Source of the DNA: Fen-1038 sp042408355
Lineage (GTDB): Bacteria > Chloroflexota > Anaerolineae > Anaerolineales > Villigracilaceae
Assembly (NCBI GenBank): GCA_042408355.1
Contig: JBHORD010000165.1
Coordinates: forward strand, 10,500 to 74,499
DNA: 64,000 nucleotides
Reading direction: 5' to 3'
This document shows, in pieces, positions 1 to 6,721 of the stretch; position 1 is the stretch's first letter; each line of letters opens with the position of its first letter. The notes beneath the pieces are model-generated. The model was not told the origin of the DNA. It was given only the letters and a program-made list of their open reading frames with translations, and did no database searches. The position numbers and the translations under genes were made by a program.

Positions 1-99
1 ATGGCGTTAATGGCCAAATTCAAAAATGCAAACGCAGCTCTGGCAGGGACATGGGCTGTTCGAGAAATTCGCTCTACGAACCGGGCGACCGATGTCCGT
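1..99. other. Left edge, no supportable gene
   Basis: These bases follow the stop codon of the phosphatase gene on the minus strand. Open frames run through on both strands but none has a start codon with a ribosome binding site inside the window, so I make no gene call. A downstream partner of the phosphatase may begin beyond the edge. Confidence 0.5.
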
Positions 100-1122
100 T
101 CATCTCATTTTACATACAATCAGCGTAATGTCGTCTCCCAACGACTGTCCATTGACGAAATCATTCAACGCCTCGAGAATTTTAGAGATCAGGTTTTCAG
201 CGGGTTGCGCTTCGTTTTGCTGGATTATCTCCGCCAATCGTTCCTGACCGTATTGTTGACGCTGTGGATTGAAGGCCTCTGTTATACCATCGGTGTAGAA
301 CAAAAGAATATCGCCGCTTTCAAGTGAAACGCTCTTCGGTTGAACGCTAAATTTTTCCATCAGACCAATGGCCGCTCCGGTTGGTGGAAGCCATTCGCTT
401 TTCCGGCTGTTGCGATGATACAGAAATGCCGGATTATGACCGGCATTGGCATATGTAAGAACTTTTGTGAGCGGATCAATTTTGCCAAAGAGAACGGTTA
501 CGAAAGTTGTAAAGTTGATGTTGTGAATATAAAGGCGATTGATCCTCTCCAGCACCTTGACCGGCGAATCGCTTTCAGGCACGAGCGTATGAAAAGCTGT
601 TTGGAGGCTGGACATGAGCATGCCAGCCGACATGCCTTTTCCGCTCACATCGCCGATCACAACGCCGTGTGCGCCGTCGTTAAACTGCAGAAAATCAAAA
701 TAGTCGCCGCTGACGATTTGAGCTGGCCGGCTGAACGCCGCAATGTCCATTCCCTCAATGGATGGAATCTGTTGGGGCAGGAGTGCGCGCTGGACAATCT
801 GCGAAAGCTCCAGTTCGTTTTCAAGATCGCGGCGCTCTTGGGCCGAATAATGGTCGAGGCAGATACAAGCGGTGTAATCCATTTGAAGCAGATTATCGTC
901 CACAATTCCGTGACAAATTGTGCAGATGCCCAACGTTCCTTCTCCAATCTTTTCCAATGACTCATCAATAATAACGTTTAAATGTGTTTGAAGAACATTT
1001 TCGCCTTGCGGACCGAGAAGAATGCCCTTCTTTTCGGATGGAGCCGCTTTCAGCCAACGTTCGAGTTCCGCGTGCTTTTCATCCAGCCCCTTTCGGATCG
1101 CGTGCATAAGACCATGGTTCAT
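100..1122 (-). CDS. SpoIIE/RsbU-type serine phosphatase with N-terminal DksA-like zinc finger
   Basis: The 340-residue protein has two parts. The N-terminal third carries a DksA/TraR-like finger with Cys67, Cys70, Cys86 and Cys88. The C-terminal part is a PP2C-like SpoIIE domain with the metal-binding motifs SGDYFDF and IGDVSGKG and a late GDDITL motif. Enzymes of this family dephosphorylate anti-sigma antagonists in partner-switching cascades; the substrate here is unknown and no anti-sigma or STAS gene is next to it. The chosen ATG has GGAG 6 nt upstream. A longer reading by 26 residues lacks such a site and would begin inside the promoter. The zinc-finger fusion is unusual. The phosphatase assignment is firm, its pathway is not. 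Confidence 0.88.
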   Translation of the reverse strand: MNHGLMHAIRKGLDEKHAELERWLKAAPSEKKGILLGPQGENVLQTHLNVIIDESLEKIGEGTLGICTICHGIVDDNLLQMDYTACICLDHYSAQERRDLENELELSQIVQRALLPQQIPSIEGMDIAAFSRPAQIVSGDYFDFLQFNDGAHGVVIGDVSGKGMSAGMLMSSLQTAFHTLVPESDSPVKVLERINRLYIHNINFTTFVTVLFGKIDPLTKVLTYANAGHNPAFLYHRNSRKSEWLPPTGAAIGLMEKFSVQPKSVSLESGDILLFYTDGITEAFNPQRQQYGQERLAEIIQQNEAQPAENLISKILEALNDFVNGQSLGDDITLIVCKMR

Positions 1123-1154
1123 TTTTTCTCCGTTCCAGACAGCCGAGAAGGATA

Positions 1155-1200
1155 AGAACGAATGTTCTAATATTCTATCAGGGATTTGCTGAAAAAGCAA
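1155..1200 (-). promoter_or_regulatory. Promoter of the phosphatase gene with palindromic box
   Basis: On the minus strand TTGCTT (1195-1200) and TAGAAT (1172-1177) are separated by 17 nt, with TGA just before the -10 box (extended -10). The expected start point is near 1165. A perfect palindrome, AGAAC-GAAT-GTTCT (1155-1168), lies across it and resembles the GAAC-N4-GTTC LexA/DinR box of Gram-positive bacteria. Regulator identity is inference. Confidence 0.6.
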
Positions 1201-1225
1201 ATCAAAGCGATTAGAAAATTTGTGC

Positions 1226-1231
1226 TATACT
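1226..1231 (+). promoter_or_regulatory. -10 box of leaderless promoter for the Cas4-like pair
   Basis: TATACT lies exactly 6 nt before the ATG at 1238 and there is no ribosome binding site, so the transcript probably starts at the start codon. No good -35 box is visible. Confidence 0.5.
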
Positions 1232-1237
1232 TTGCCT

Positions 1238-1477
1238 ATGCCGTCTGTGATTCGTGCGTCTGAAATCGGATCCTACCTTTACTGCCGCCGCGCCTGGTGG
1301 TATCGCAAACAAGGGATGGAGTCGGAGAATCAAGTTGAACTTGCGGCTGGAACTGAACTGCACCGCCGGCACGGACGCAAAGTTCTTGTTGCGAGTCTGC
1401 TTCGGACGCTGGGCATGCTTCTGCTTTTGGCGGCTTTGACTCTGCTCGTAGTTTATCTTACTCTTCGCTTCATCTGA
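1238..1477 (+). CDS. Cas4-like nuclease, N-terminal piece with membrane anchor
   Basis: This 79-residue protein matches the start of Cas4/Dna2-type PD-(D/E)XK nucleases: a YLYCRRAWW segment with Cys16, the first iron-sulfur ligand of such enzymes, followed by a GxxxHRRH segment (His42, His45) that corresponds to the RecB-family motif I. It then ends in one membrane helix (about residues 55-77). The remaining nuclease motifs and the other three cysteines lie in the next gene, 16 nt downstream in another frame. Together the two look like one nuclease split in two. I chose the ATG after the TATACT box over an upstream in-frame ATG. A recent frameshift in one gene is the alternative. Confidence 0.65.
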   Translation: MPSVIRASEIGSYLYCRRAWWYRKQGMESENQVELAAGTELHRRHGRKVLVASLLRTLGMLLLLAALTLLVVYLTLRFI

Positions 1478-1493
1478 CAGCGTCTTATTGACA

Positions 1494-2006
1494 ATGCTTT
1501 ACCTCGCGCTCTTTCTTATTATCCTTGCCATCCTCTTTTTCTGGCAATCCAATCGCCAGCGGCGTCAGGCCGGCCTGCCCGGTGGACGTATCATTTACAC
1601 GGACACGCGCACCTGGGGCGAGGTCGAGAAACCGTTGTTTTATTCCGAAATGGGATTGACAGGCAAGCCCGATTATCTCGTGGAGCAGAACGGAAAGATC
1701 ATTCCAGTCGAGGTCAAATCGGGGCGCACGCCCGAAGTCCCGTATGATTCGCACATCTTCCAGGTCGCGGCGTATTGCCTGTTGGTTGAAAAAACTTTCG
1801 GCAAGCGTCCGCCTTATGGAATCATCCATTATTCAAACCGCGATTTCGCCGTGGATTACACGCCCGAACTCGAATCGGCGCTGCTTGATCAATTGGCAGA
1901 GATGAAGCGCGACGAATATCGTACACAGGTCGCGCGCTCGCACGAGGACGCGGCGCGCTGTCGGAGGTGCGGCTTTAGAAAAGTCTGTGATCAAAAACTG
2001 GTTTGA
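1494..2006 (+). CDS. Cas4-like PD-(D/E)XK nuclease, C-terminal piece with membrane anchor
   Basis: The 170-residue protein opens with a membrane helix (residues 1-17), then carries the nuclease core: Asp60 in GKPDYLV, Glu73-x-Lys75 in PVEVKSG, and the QVAAYCLLVE motif (Gln90, Tyr94). It ends with Cys156, Cys159 and Cys165, the C-terminal three-cysteine cluster of Cas4-type iron-sulfur nucleases. The first cysteine is in the preceding gene, so the full metal site would need both chains. No cas genes or CRISPR repeats are nearby, which argues against an adaptation role. Function is probably DNA end processing; the substrate is not known. Confidence 0.75.
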   Translation: MLYLALFLIILAILFFWQSNRQRRQAGLPGGRIIYTDTRTWGEVEKPLFYSEMGLTGKPDYLVEQNGKIIPVEVKSGRTPEVPYDSHIFQVAAYCLLVEKTFGKRPPYGIIHYSNRDFAVDYTPELESALLDQLAEMKRDEYRTQVARSHEDAARCRRCGFRKVCDQKLV

Positions 2007-2020
2007 TGATTGGGGAGTTG

Positions 2021-2026
2021 TATAAT
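2021..2026 (+). promoter_or_regulatory. -10 box upstream of nadK
   Basis: A perfect TATAAT lies 8 nt before the nadK ATG, again leaving almost no 5' leader. The -35 region is weak. It overlaps the short gap after the Cas4-like gene, so nadK-recN may have its own promoter. Confidence 0.5.
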
Positions 2027-2034
2027 ATTTCCAT

Positions 2035-2886
2035 ATGCCGGACTCATTCGTTCCAAAGCATCCTGTGGTGGTTTCGTATCCTAAAATACCAGACGCATTT
2101 GCAGAAGCCAATCTGATTGTAGAGTTTCTGAAAGAAAAAGGCTTCGATGCGCCAATTGGTTCACTTTACGATGAAGACTTGCGTGTCCGCCTCAAGCGGG
2201 GCGAATTCGATATATTGATCGCAGTCGGCGGCGACGGGACGATGCTGCGGGCCGGGCATTTGTGCGCGCCCATCGGCGTGCCCATTTTGGGCATCAACCT
2301 TGGACGCCTCGGTTTTTTGATTCAGATCGAACGCGGCGAGTGGCGCGAAATGCTGGAGCGCCTCCTGAAAGGCGAGGCATGGATCGAACCGCGCATGATG
2401 ATTTATGCCGAACACGTGAGGGCCGGTGAAGTTCTTGGCCGCTGGCACGCGCTCAATGAAGCCGTTGTCAGCCGCGGCATGAATCTGCGCCCGGTGCGAT
2501 TGGCCGCCAGCGTGGATGGACGTTTGCTCACCACCTATGTTTGCGACGGCTTAATCGCTTCCACGCCCACCGGTTCGACCGCGTATGCGTTGGCGGCGGG
2601 CGGGCCCATCCTGCCTCCCGATTTGCGAAACATTCTCCTCGTTCCCATCGCGCCGCACATGTCGGTGGACCGCGCCGTCGTGCTTGCAGAAGGATCATCG
2701 GTGAGCATCGTTGTCAAAAGCGATAACACTGTTGTCAGCGTGGACGGACAGCCGCCTCTGCCGCTTTCCGAAGACGATCGCGTGGATGTGCGCGCCGCCG
2801 AATACGCCGCACAATTCGTCCGCTTTGGCGACCCCGGTTATTTCTATCGAAATTTAAATGCGCACATGAATCAACCTCATATTTAG
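2035..2886 (+). CDS. nadK: NAD kinase
   Basis: This enzyme phosphorylates NAD to NADP in the cytoplasm. The 283-residue sequence shows the family motifs in order: GGDGT at 65-69 (phosphate-donor binding), LNE at 140-142, and STPTGSTAY at 176-184, followed by AAGGPI. Length is normal for bacterial NAD kinases. It starts an operon-like run with the zinc-binding membrane protein 10 nt downstream and recN 9 nt after that. Pairing of nadK with recN is common in bacteria, which supports the call. Confidence 0.95.
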   Translation: MPDSFVPKHPVVVSYPKIPDAFAEANLIVEFLKEKGFDAPIGSLYDEDLRVRLKRGEFDILIAVGGDGTMLRAGHLCAPIGVPILGINLGRLGFLIQIERGEWREMLERLLKGEAWIEPRMMIYAEHVRAGEVLGRWHALNEAVVSRGMNLRPVRLAASVDGRLLTTYVCDGLIASTPTGSTAYALAAGGPILPPDLRNILLVPIAPHMSVDRAVVLAEGSSVSIVVKSDNTVVSVDGQPPLPLSEDDRVDVRAAEYAAQFVRFGDPGYFYRNLNAHMNQPHI

Positions 2887-2896
2887 GATTCCATTT

Positions 2897-3460
2897 ATGA
2901 CCGAAAACGACCCGACGACTTTGTATTGTTATGTGCATCCCAGCCGCCCCACGACACTGCGCTGCAACCGCTGTGAACGTCCGATTTGCACTGAATGTGC
3001 GATTCTCACACCCACCGGTTATCGCTGTAAGGAATGTGTGCGCGCTCAACAGAAAGTATTTGACACTGCCCAGTGGTATGACTACATCACCGCATTTGTG
3101 GTCGCCGCGATTGCTTCGGGAATCACCAGCGTGCTCGTGCTCCTCGCCAGCGGAATCTTTTTTGGCATTCTGATCCTGTTCCTGGCCCCCGGCGCGGGCG
3201 CGGTGATTGGCAACATCATCCTGCGTTTCATCCGGAATCGAAGGTCGCGCGCGCTGTTCACGACCGCCGCCGTCGGTATGGTGGTGGGCGGCCTTCCGGC
3301 AATATTGATGTTTTCCCTGCCTGCGTTGCTGGCGGTTTTATCCGGCAGTTTCAGCGCGGGCTTCGGAGCGTTGTTGCCTGCCATCTGGCAGATCGTTTAT
3401 CTTTTCCTCGCCGTGCCAGCCGCTTATACACAGATTTCCGGAATCCGCATCGGCGGATGA
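2897..3460 (+). CDS. Membrane protein with N-terminal B-box-like zinc domain
   Basis: The first 50 residues carry Cys11, His14, Cys23, Cys26, Cys31, Cys34, Cys44 and Cys47, a cross-brace pattern like a B-box or treble-clef zinc domain, found in front of rhomboid-like and other membrane proteins. About four hydrophobic helices follow (roughly residues 63-187), without catalytic Ser or His motifs that would make it a rhomboid protease. It sits between nadK and recN with tight spacing, so it is probably co-transcribed, but its role is unknown. Confidence 0.7.
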   Translation: MTENDPTTLYCYVHPSRPTTLRCNRCERPICTECAILTPTGYRCKECVRAQQKVFDTAQWYDYITAFVVAAIASGITSVLVLLASGIFFGILILFLAPGAGAVIGNIILRFIRNRRSRALFTTAAVGMVVGGLPAILMFSLPALLAVLSGSFSAGFGALLPAIWQIVYLFLAVPAAYTQISGIRIGG

Positions 3461-3469
3461 CAGGCCTCT

Positions 3470-5203
3470 ATGCTGACAGAACTCCGCATCCAGAATTTCG
3501 CGATTATAGACAAACTCGATCTCAAGCCGGGACCCGGCCTCGTGATCCTGACCGGCGAAACGGGCGCGGGCAAATCCATCATCCTCGACGCGGTTGAGAT
3601 GTTGATTGGAGGCCGCGCCGACGCAGCGGTGGTGAGAACCGATTCGGACGCGGCGTATGTCGAAGGCGTGTTCGCCCTCAAGGGGCCTGAAAAAGAAGCG
3701 GTAAACGAAATCCTGAAACGCGAAGAACTTTTGGATGATCCCGATTATGTGACGCTGGCGCGCGAAGTCCGGCGCGAGGGGCGAAGCATCGCACGCGTCA
3801 ATGGCCGGACGGTGGGCGTGTCGCTCCTGAAGGAAATTGGCGCGCGGTTGGTGGATATTCACGGTCAATCGGAACATCTTTCCTTGCTCGATCCGCGCGC
3901 GCATCTCGGTCTGTTGGATCGTTACGCAGACATTGCAAACCCCTTAGCCGAATATCGTCAGACGTATCAAAAGTTATTGAGCGTCCGCAAAGAGTTGAAC
4001 GAACTCCGTCAGGCGCAGGCCGACGCGGAACGCCGCGTCGAAATGCTGATGTTTCAGGCGGAGGAGATCGAAGCCGCGAAGCTCAAGCCTGGCGAAGATG
4101 ATGAGTTGAAAAAAGAGCGCGACCGTTTGGCAAACGCCGAGTCGCTGGCGCAATATGCGCAGCATGCGCTCGAGGTTTTGGATGAAGGTTCGCAGGAATC
4201 TCCCGCGGCCAGCGATTTGATCGGGCAGGCCGCGCGGGCGTTGGCCGGACTTGCCAAGATTGATAAGGCGCAGGAAGAACTTGCCAATGCAGCCGCCGCG
4301 CTCGAAGATACGCTGGCAGATTTGGTGCGCAATTTGCGCGACTATCTGGATGAAATCGAATTCAACCCCAAACGTTTGGAGGAGGTCGAAGAACGTTTGA
4401 ATTTGATCCACAATCTCAAACGCAAATATGGCGGAAGCATTCCGGCGGTGATTGCATTCGGTCAAAGCGCGCGCCAACAATTGGAAACCATTTCCACTGC
4501 CGGCGAACGCATCCGTGCGCTCGAAACGGAGGAAGATAAACTGCTTCAAACGTTGTCGAAGCAGGCGGTTGCGCTTTCGGAAAAACGCAAAGCCGCGGCG
4601 GAAAAATTGGGCAAAAACATCGAGGCCGAACTCGACGATTTGAGAATGGCCTCGGCGCGCTTCGGCGTGGACTTTCAAACGCGCCCCGATCCAAACGGCA
4701 TCCCACTAAATGATGGTTCGCGCGTCGCGTTCGACTCAAATGGTTTCGACCGCGTGGAATTTCTCGTCGCGCCGAATCCCGGCGAAGGACTCAAACCGCT
4801 GGCGAAAATCGCCTCCGGCGGCGAGACTTCACGGCTTATGCTGGCGTTGAAAAACATCCTCGCCAGCGCGGACGAAATCCCGTCGTTGATCTTCGATGAA
4901 ATTGATCAGGGCATCGGCGGACGCGTGGGCCTGGTCGTCGGATTCAAGCTGTGGCATTTGGGGCGAAACCATCAAGTCTTTTGCGTGACGCATTTGCCGC
5001 AACTCGCCGCCTTCGGCGATGAACATTATCAGGTGCAGAAGATCATTCAGGGCAACCGCACGTTGACGCGTGTCGAGCGGCTGAGCGGCGAACCGCAGCT
5101 GCTCGAACTTTCGCAGATGCTTGGCGAAGTGGGCGAAGGCACACTGCGTTCCGCGCATGAATTGATGCAGGCTGCGCGTCAGATGGTCAAGAGCGCAAAG
5201 TAA
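3470..5203 (+). CDS. recN: DNA repair ATPase RecN
   Basis: RecN is an SMC-like ATPase of double-strand-break repair that tethers DNA ends. The 577-residue protein has the Walker A motif GETGAGKS at residues 29-36, a coiled-coil middle rich in Glu, Lys, Leu and Ala (about 150-370), the ABC signature SGGE near residue 450 and Walker B DEIDQGIGG near 475, followed by a CVTHLPQLAA H-loop. Length is typical. It closes the nadK operon; I saw no LexA-like box directly upstream of the operon. Confidence 0.96.
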   Translation: MLTELRIQNFAIIDKLDLKPGPGLVILTGETGAGKSIILDAVEMLIGGRADAAVVRTDSDAAYVEGVFALKGPEKEAVNEILKREELLDDPDYVTLAREVRREGRSIARVNGRTVGVSLLKEIGARLVDIHGQSEHLSLLDPRAHLGLLDRYADIANPLAEYRQTYQKLLSVRKELNELRQAQADAERRVEMLMFQAEEIEAAKLKPGEDDELKKERDRLANAESLAQYAQHALEVLDEGSQESPAASDLIGQAARALAGLAKIDKAQEELANAAAALEDTLADLVRNLRDYLDEIEFNPKRLEEVEERLNLIHNLKRKYGGSIPAVIAFGQSARQQLETISTAGERIRALETEEDKLLQTLSKQAVALSEKRKAAAEKLGKNIEAELDDLRMASARFGVDFQTRPDPNGIPLNDGSRVAFDSNGFDRVEFLVAPNPGEGLKPLAKIASGGETSRLMLALKNILASADEIPSLIFDEIDQGIGGRVGLVVGFKLWHLGRNHQVFCVTHLPQLAAFGDEHYQVQKIIQGNRTLTRVERLSGEPQLLELSQMLGEVGEGTLRSAHELMQAARQMVKSAK

Positions 5204-5461
5204 ATGTAAAAAAACGACAGTGGACTTGTTCAAATCAGCGGGTTTGAAGTTGGAGTAAATGCTCGTAGCGAAGCCGAGGCGAAACCGCTATTAAATTGAA
5301 AGCCGGGAAAAGAGAGTGTGCGCTCAAAGCGTAAGGGATGGTCGAAGATCGCGCCCGGCAGTACGATCCCGAAGCGCTTCCCGCTGGCGCTTACTGAAAC
5401 AACCGCGAAACGCCTCGCAAAACTGGCGCAAGGCGGCATTCCGAACTCAGGTTTATTACAA
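5204..5461. other. Intergenic stretch without a recognisable gene
   Basis: Between recN and the bidirectional terminator I see no frame with a start, ribosome binding site and protein-like composition. Short open frames exist on both strands but carry no known motif. Confidence 0.5.
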
Positions 5462-5487
5462 AAATTCCCGCCGTGTGGCGGGAATTT
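5462..5487. terminator. Bidirectional intrinsic terminator between recN and the coiled-coil gene
   Basis: An 11-bp perfect stem (AAATTCCCGCC, 4-nt GTGT loop, GGCGGGAATTT) ends 3 nt from the stop codon of the minus-strand gene. The minus strand continues with a run of five T, so it should terminate that gene efficiently; on the plus strand it may end the recN transcript. Confidence 0.85.
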
Positions 5488-5490
5488 GAT

Positions 5491-5991
5491 TTACTTCTCG
5501 ACTTTTTCCGAAACAACCGGCGGCGAAGCCGGAATGGATTTTCGCATTTGATCTTCCTGCATGGTAAGGATACCATTGCGAACCTGATTCATCACTTTAT
5601 CCAGGGTGTCCTGCAATTTTTCCAACGTATCCAGCACGTAATCGTCGGCCTCGCGGCGGATATTTTCCGCTTCGGCGCGCGCCTGCAAAATGATCTGGTC
5701 GGCGCGGCGCTGAGCCTCAACCGTGATGCTGTCCTTCATCGTCATCTGGTCGGCCTTTTCTCGAGCCAGAGCAATCGTCCGATCGGCCTCCTCTTGCGCC
5801 TGCGCCAGAAAGCGGTCGCGCTGGCCTATGATCTGCTGTGCCTTCTTGACCTCATCCGGGACAACGATGCGCATCTGGTCAATGATCTCCAGCATGCGGT
5901 CTTCATCCACGATGACGTTATGTGTAAACGGCAAAGCTTTGGCTTCGTTGAAAAGTTCTTCCAGACGGTCAATCAGTTGCAGGATGTCCAT
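5491..5991 (-). CDS. Coiled-coil protein, DivIVA / ATP-synthase-b-like
   Basis: The 166-residue protein is almost entirely helical. An N-terminal segment rich in hydrophobic and acidic residues (MDILQLIDRLEELF) is followed by a long Ala/Glu/Arg-rich coiled coil (about residues 55-150) and a loose tail. Such proteins are often annotated as DivIVA-like or ATPase-like and are frequently found beside coaD in Gram-positive and Chloroflexota genomes. It may be a scaffold at the membrane, but nothing in the sequence shows this. The ATG has a strong GGAGG 5 nt upstream, and a TATAAT box lies at 6048-6053. Confidence 0.65.
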   Translation of the reverse strand: MDILQLIDRLEELFNEAKALPFTHNVIVDEDRMLEIIDQMRIVVPDEVKKAQQIIGQRDRFLAQAQEEADRTIALAREKADQMTMKDSITVEAQRRADQIILQARAEAENIRREADDYVLDTLEKLQDTLDKVMNQVRNGILTMQEDQMRKSIPASPPVVSEKVEK

Positions 5992-6088
5992 AAGTTCCTC
6001 CGCAGAGATCGGCGGACTCTTCGTATGATCAACAGGGACGATAACTCATTATACTGCTTCTTATATAAAAATTTCTCTTCCGAATGCG

Positions 6089-6607
6089 TCAATCTCGCAA
6101 TGCGTTGGGAGGGGAATGCCCGTCCCCCAAATCACTGACTTTTGCCTTCAATGCCTTTTCCACGTGCGGCGGGACCATGCTCGACACATCGCCATTTAAC
6201 ATTGCGATCTCGCGCACTGTGCTGGACGAAAGAAACGTGTGCTCTTCCGCGGTGATCAGCGCGACCGTCTCGATATCCGCGGCCAGCCGCTGATTCGCCA
6301 GCGCCATGCGGAACTCAAACTCGAAGTCCGAGAAGACGCGCAGGCCGCGTACGATAACCTGCGCGTGAACTCTGCGCGCAAATTCAATTGTCAAGCCGCT
6401 GTATCCGACCACCTTGATCTTGGGGTTGTCCTTCACAGCCTCCATGACCAGCGCCATGCGCTCGTCCGGGTCGAACATCAATGACTTGAGCGGCTTGTCG
6501 TAAACCGCCATGACGACCTCATCGAAAAGACGCGAGGCGCGCGCGGCAATATCCATATGACCGTAATGGATGGGATCGAACGTGCCGGGAAACAAAGCTC
6601 TAACCAT
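6089..6607 (-). CDS. coaD: Phosphopantetheine adenylyltransferase
   Basis: CoaD joins ATP and 4'-phosphopantetheine to give dephospho-CoA, the fourth step of coenzyme A synthesis. The 172-residue protein starts with FPGTFDPIHYGH, containing the nucleotidyltransferase HxGH site (His14-Tyr-Gly-His17), and later has the SSSTVRE motif that binds the ATP phosphates. I chose the ATG preceded by GGAGAATGC; an upstream extension of 32 residues has no similarity to the family. Slightly longer than the usual 160 residues because of a C-terminal tail. Confidence 0.95.
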   Translation of the reverse strand: MVRALFPGTFDPIHYGHMDIAARASRLFDEVVMAVYDKPLKSLMFDPDERMALVMEAVKDNPKIKVVGYSGLTIEFARRVHAQVIVRGLRVFSDFEFEFRMALANQRLAADIETVALITAEEHTFLSSSTVREIAMLNGDVSSMVPPHVEKALKAKVSDLGDGHSPPNALRD

Positions 6608-6721
6608 GCATTCTCCAATTTTTAAACACAACCGGCGCAAAGACCGCTGCGGTTTGAATCCAAAGGACTTTGCGCACTCGCCCGCACTTGTATGCAGGCG
6701 CAAGCGTCGTGTCTTTTGTGT

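Noticed and set aside
1..99. Possible RsbW-like anti-sigma partner after the phosphatase
   Set aside because: One minus-strand frame (ending FAFLNLAINA at the edge) is suggestive, but it has no start codon inside the window and the region is too short to judge.
1238..2006. CRISPR adaptation locus around the Cas4-like genes
   Set aside because: No direct-repeat array and no cas1/cas2-like gene within the window.
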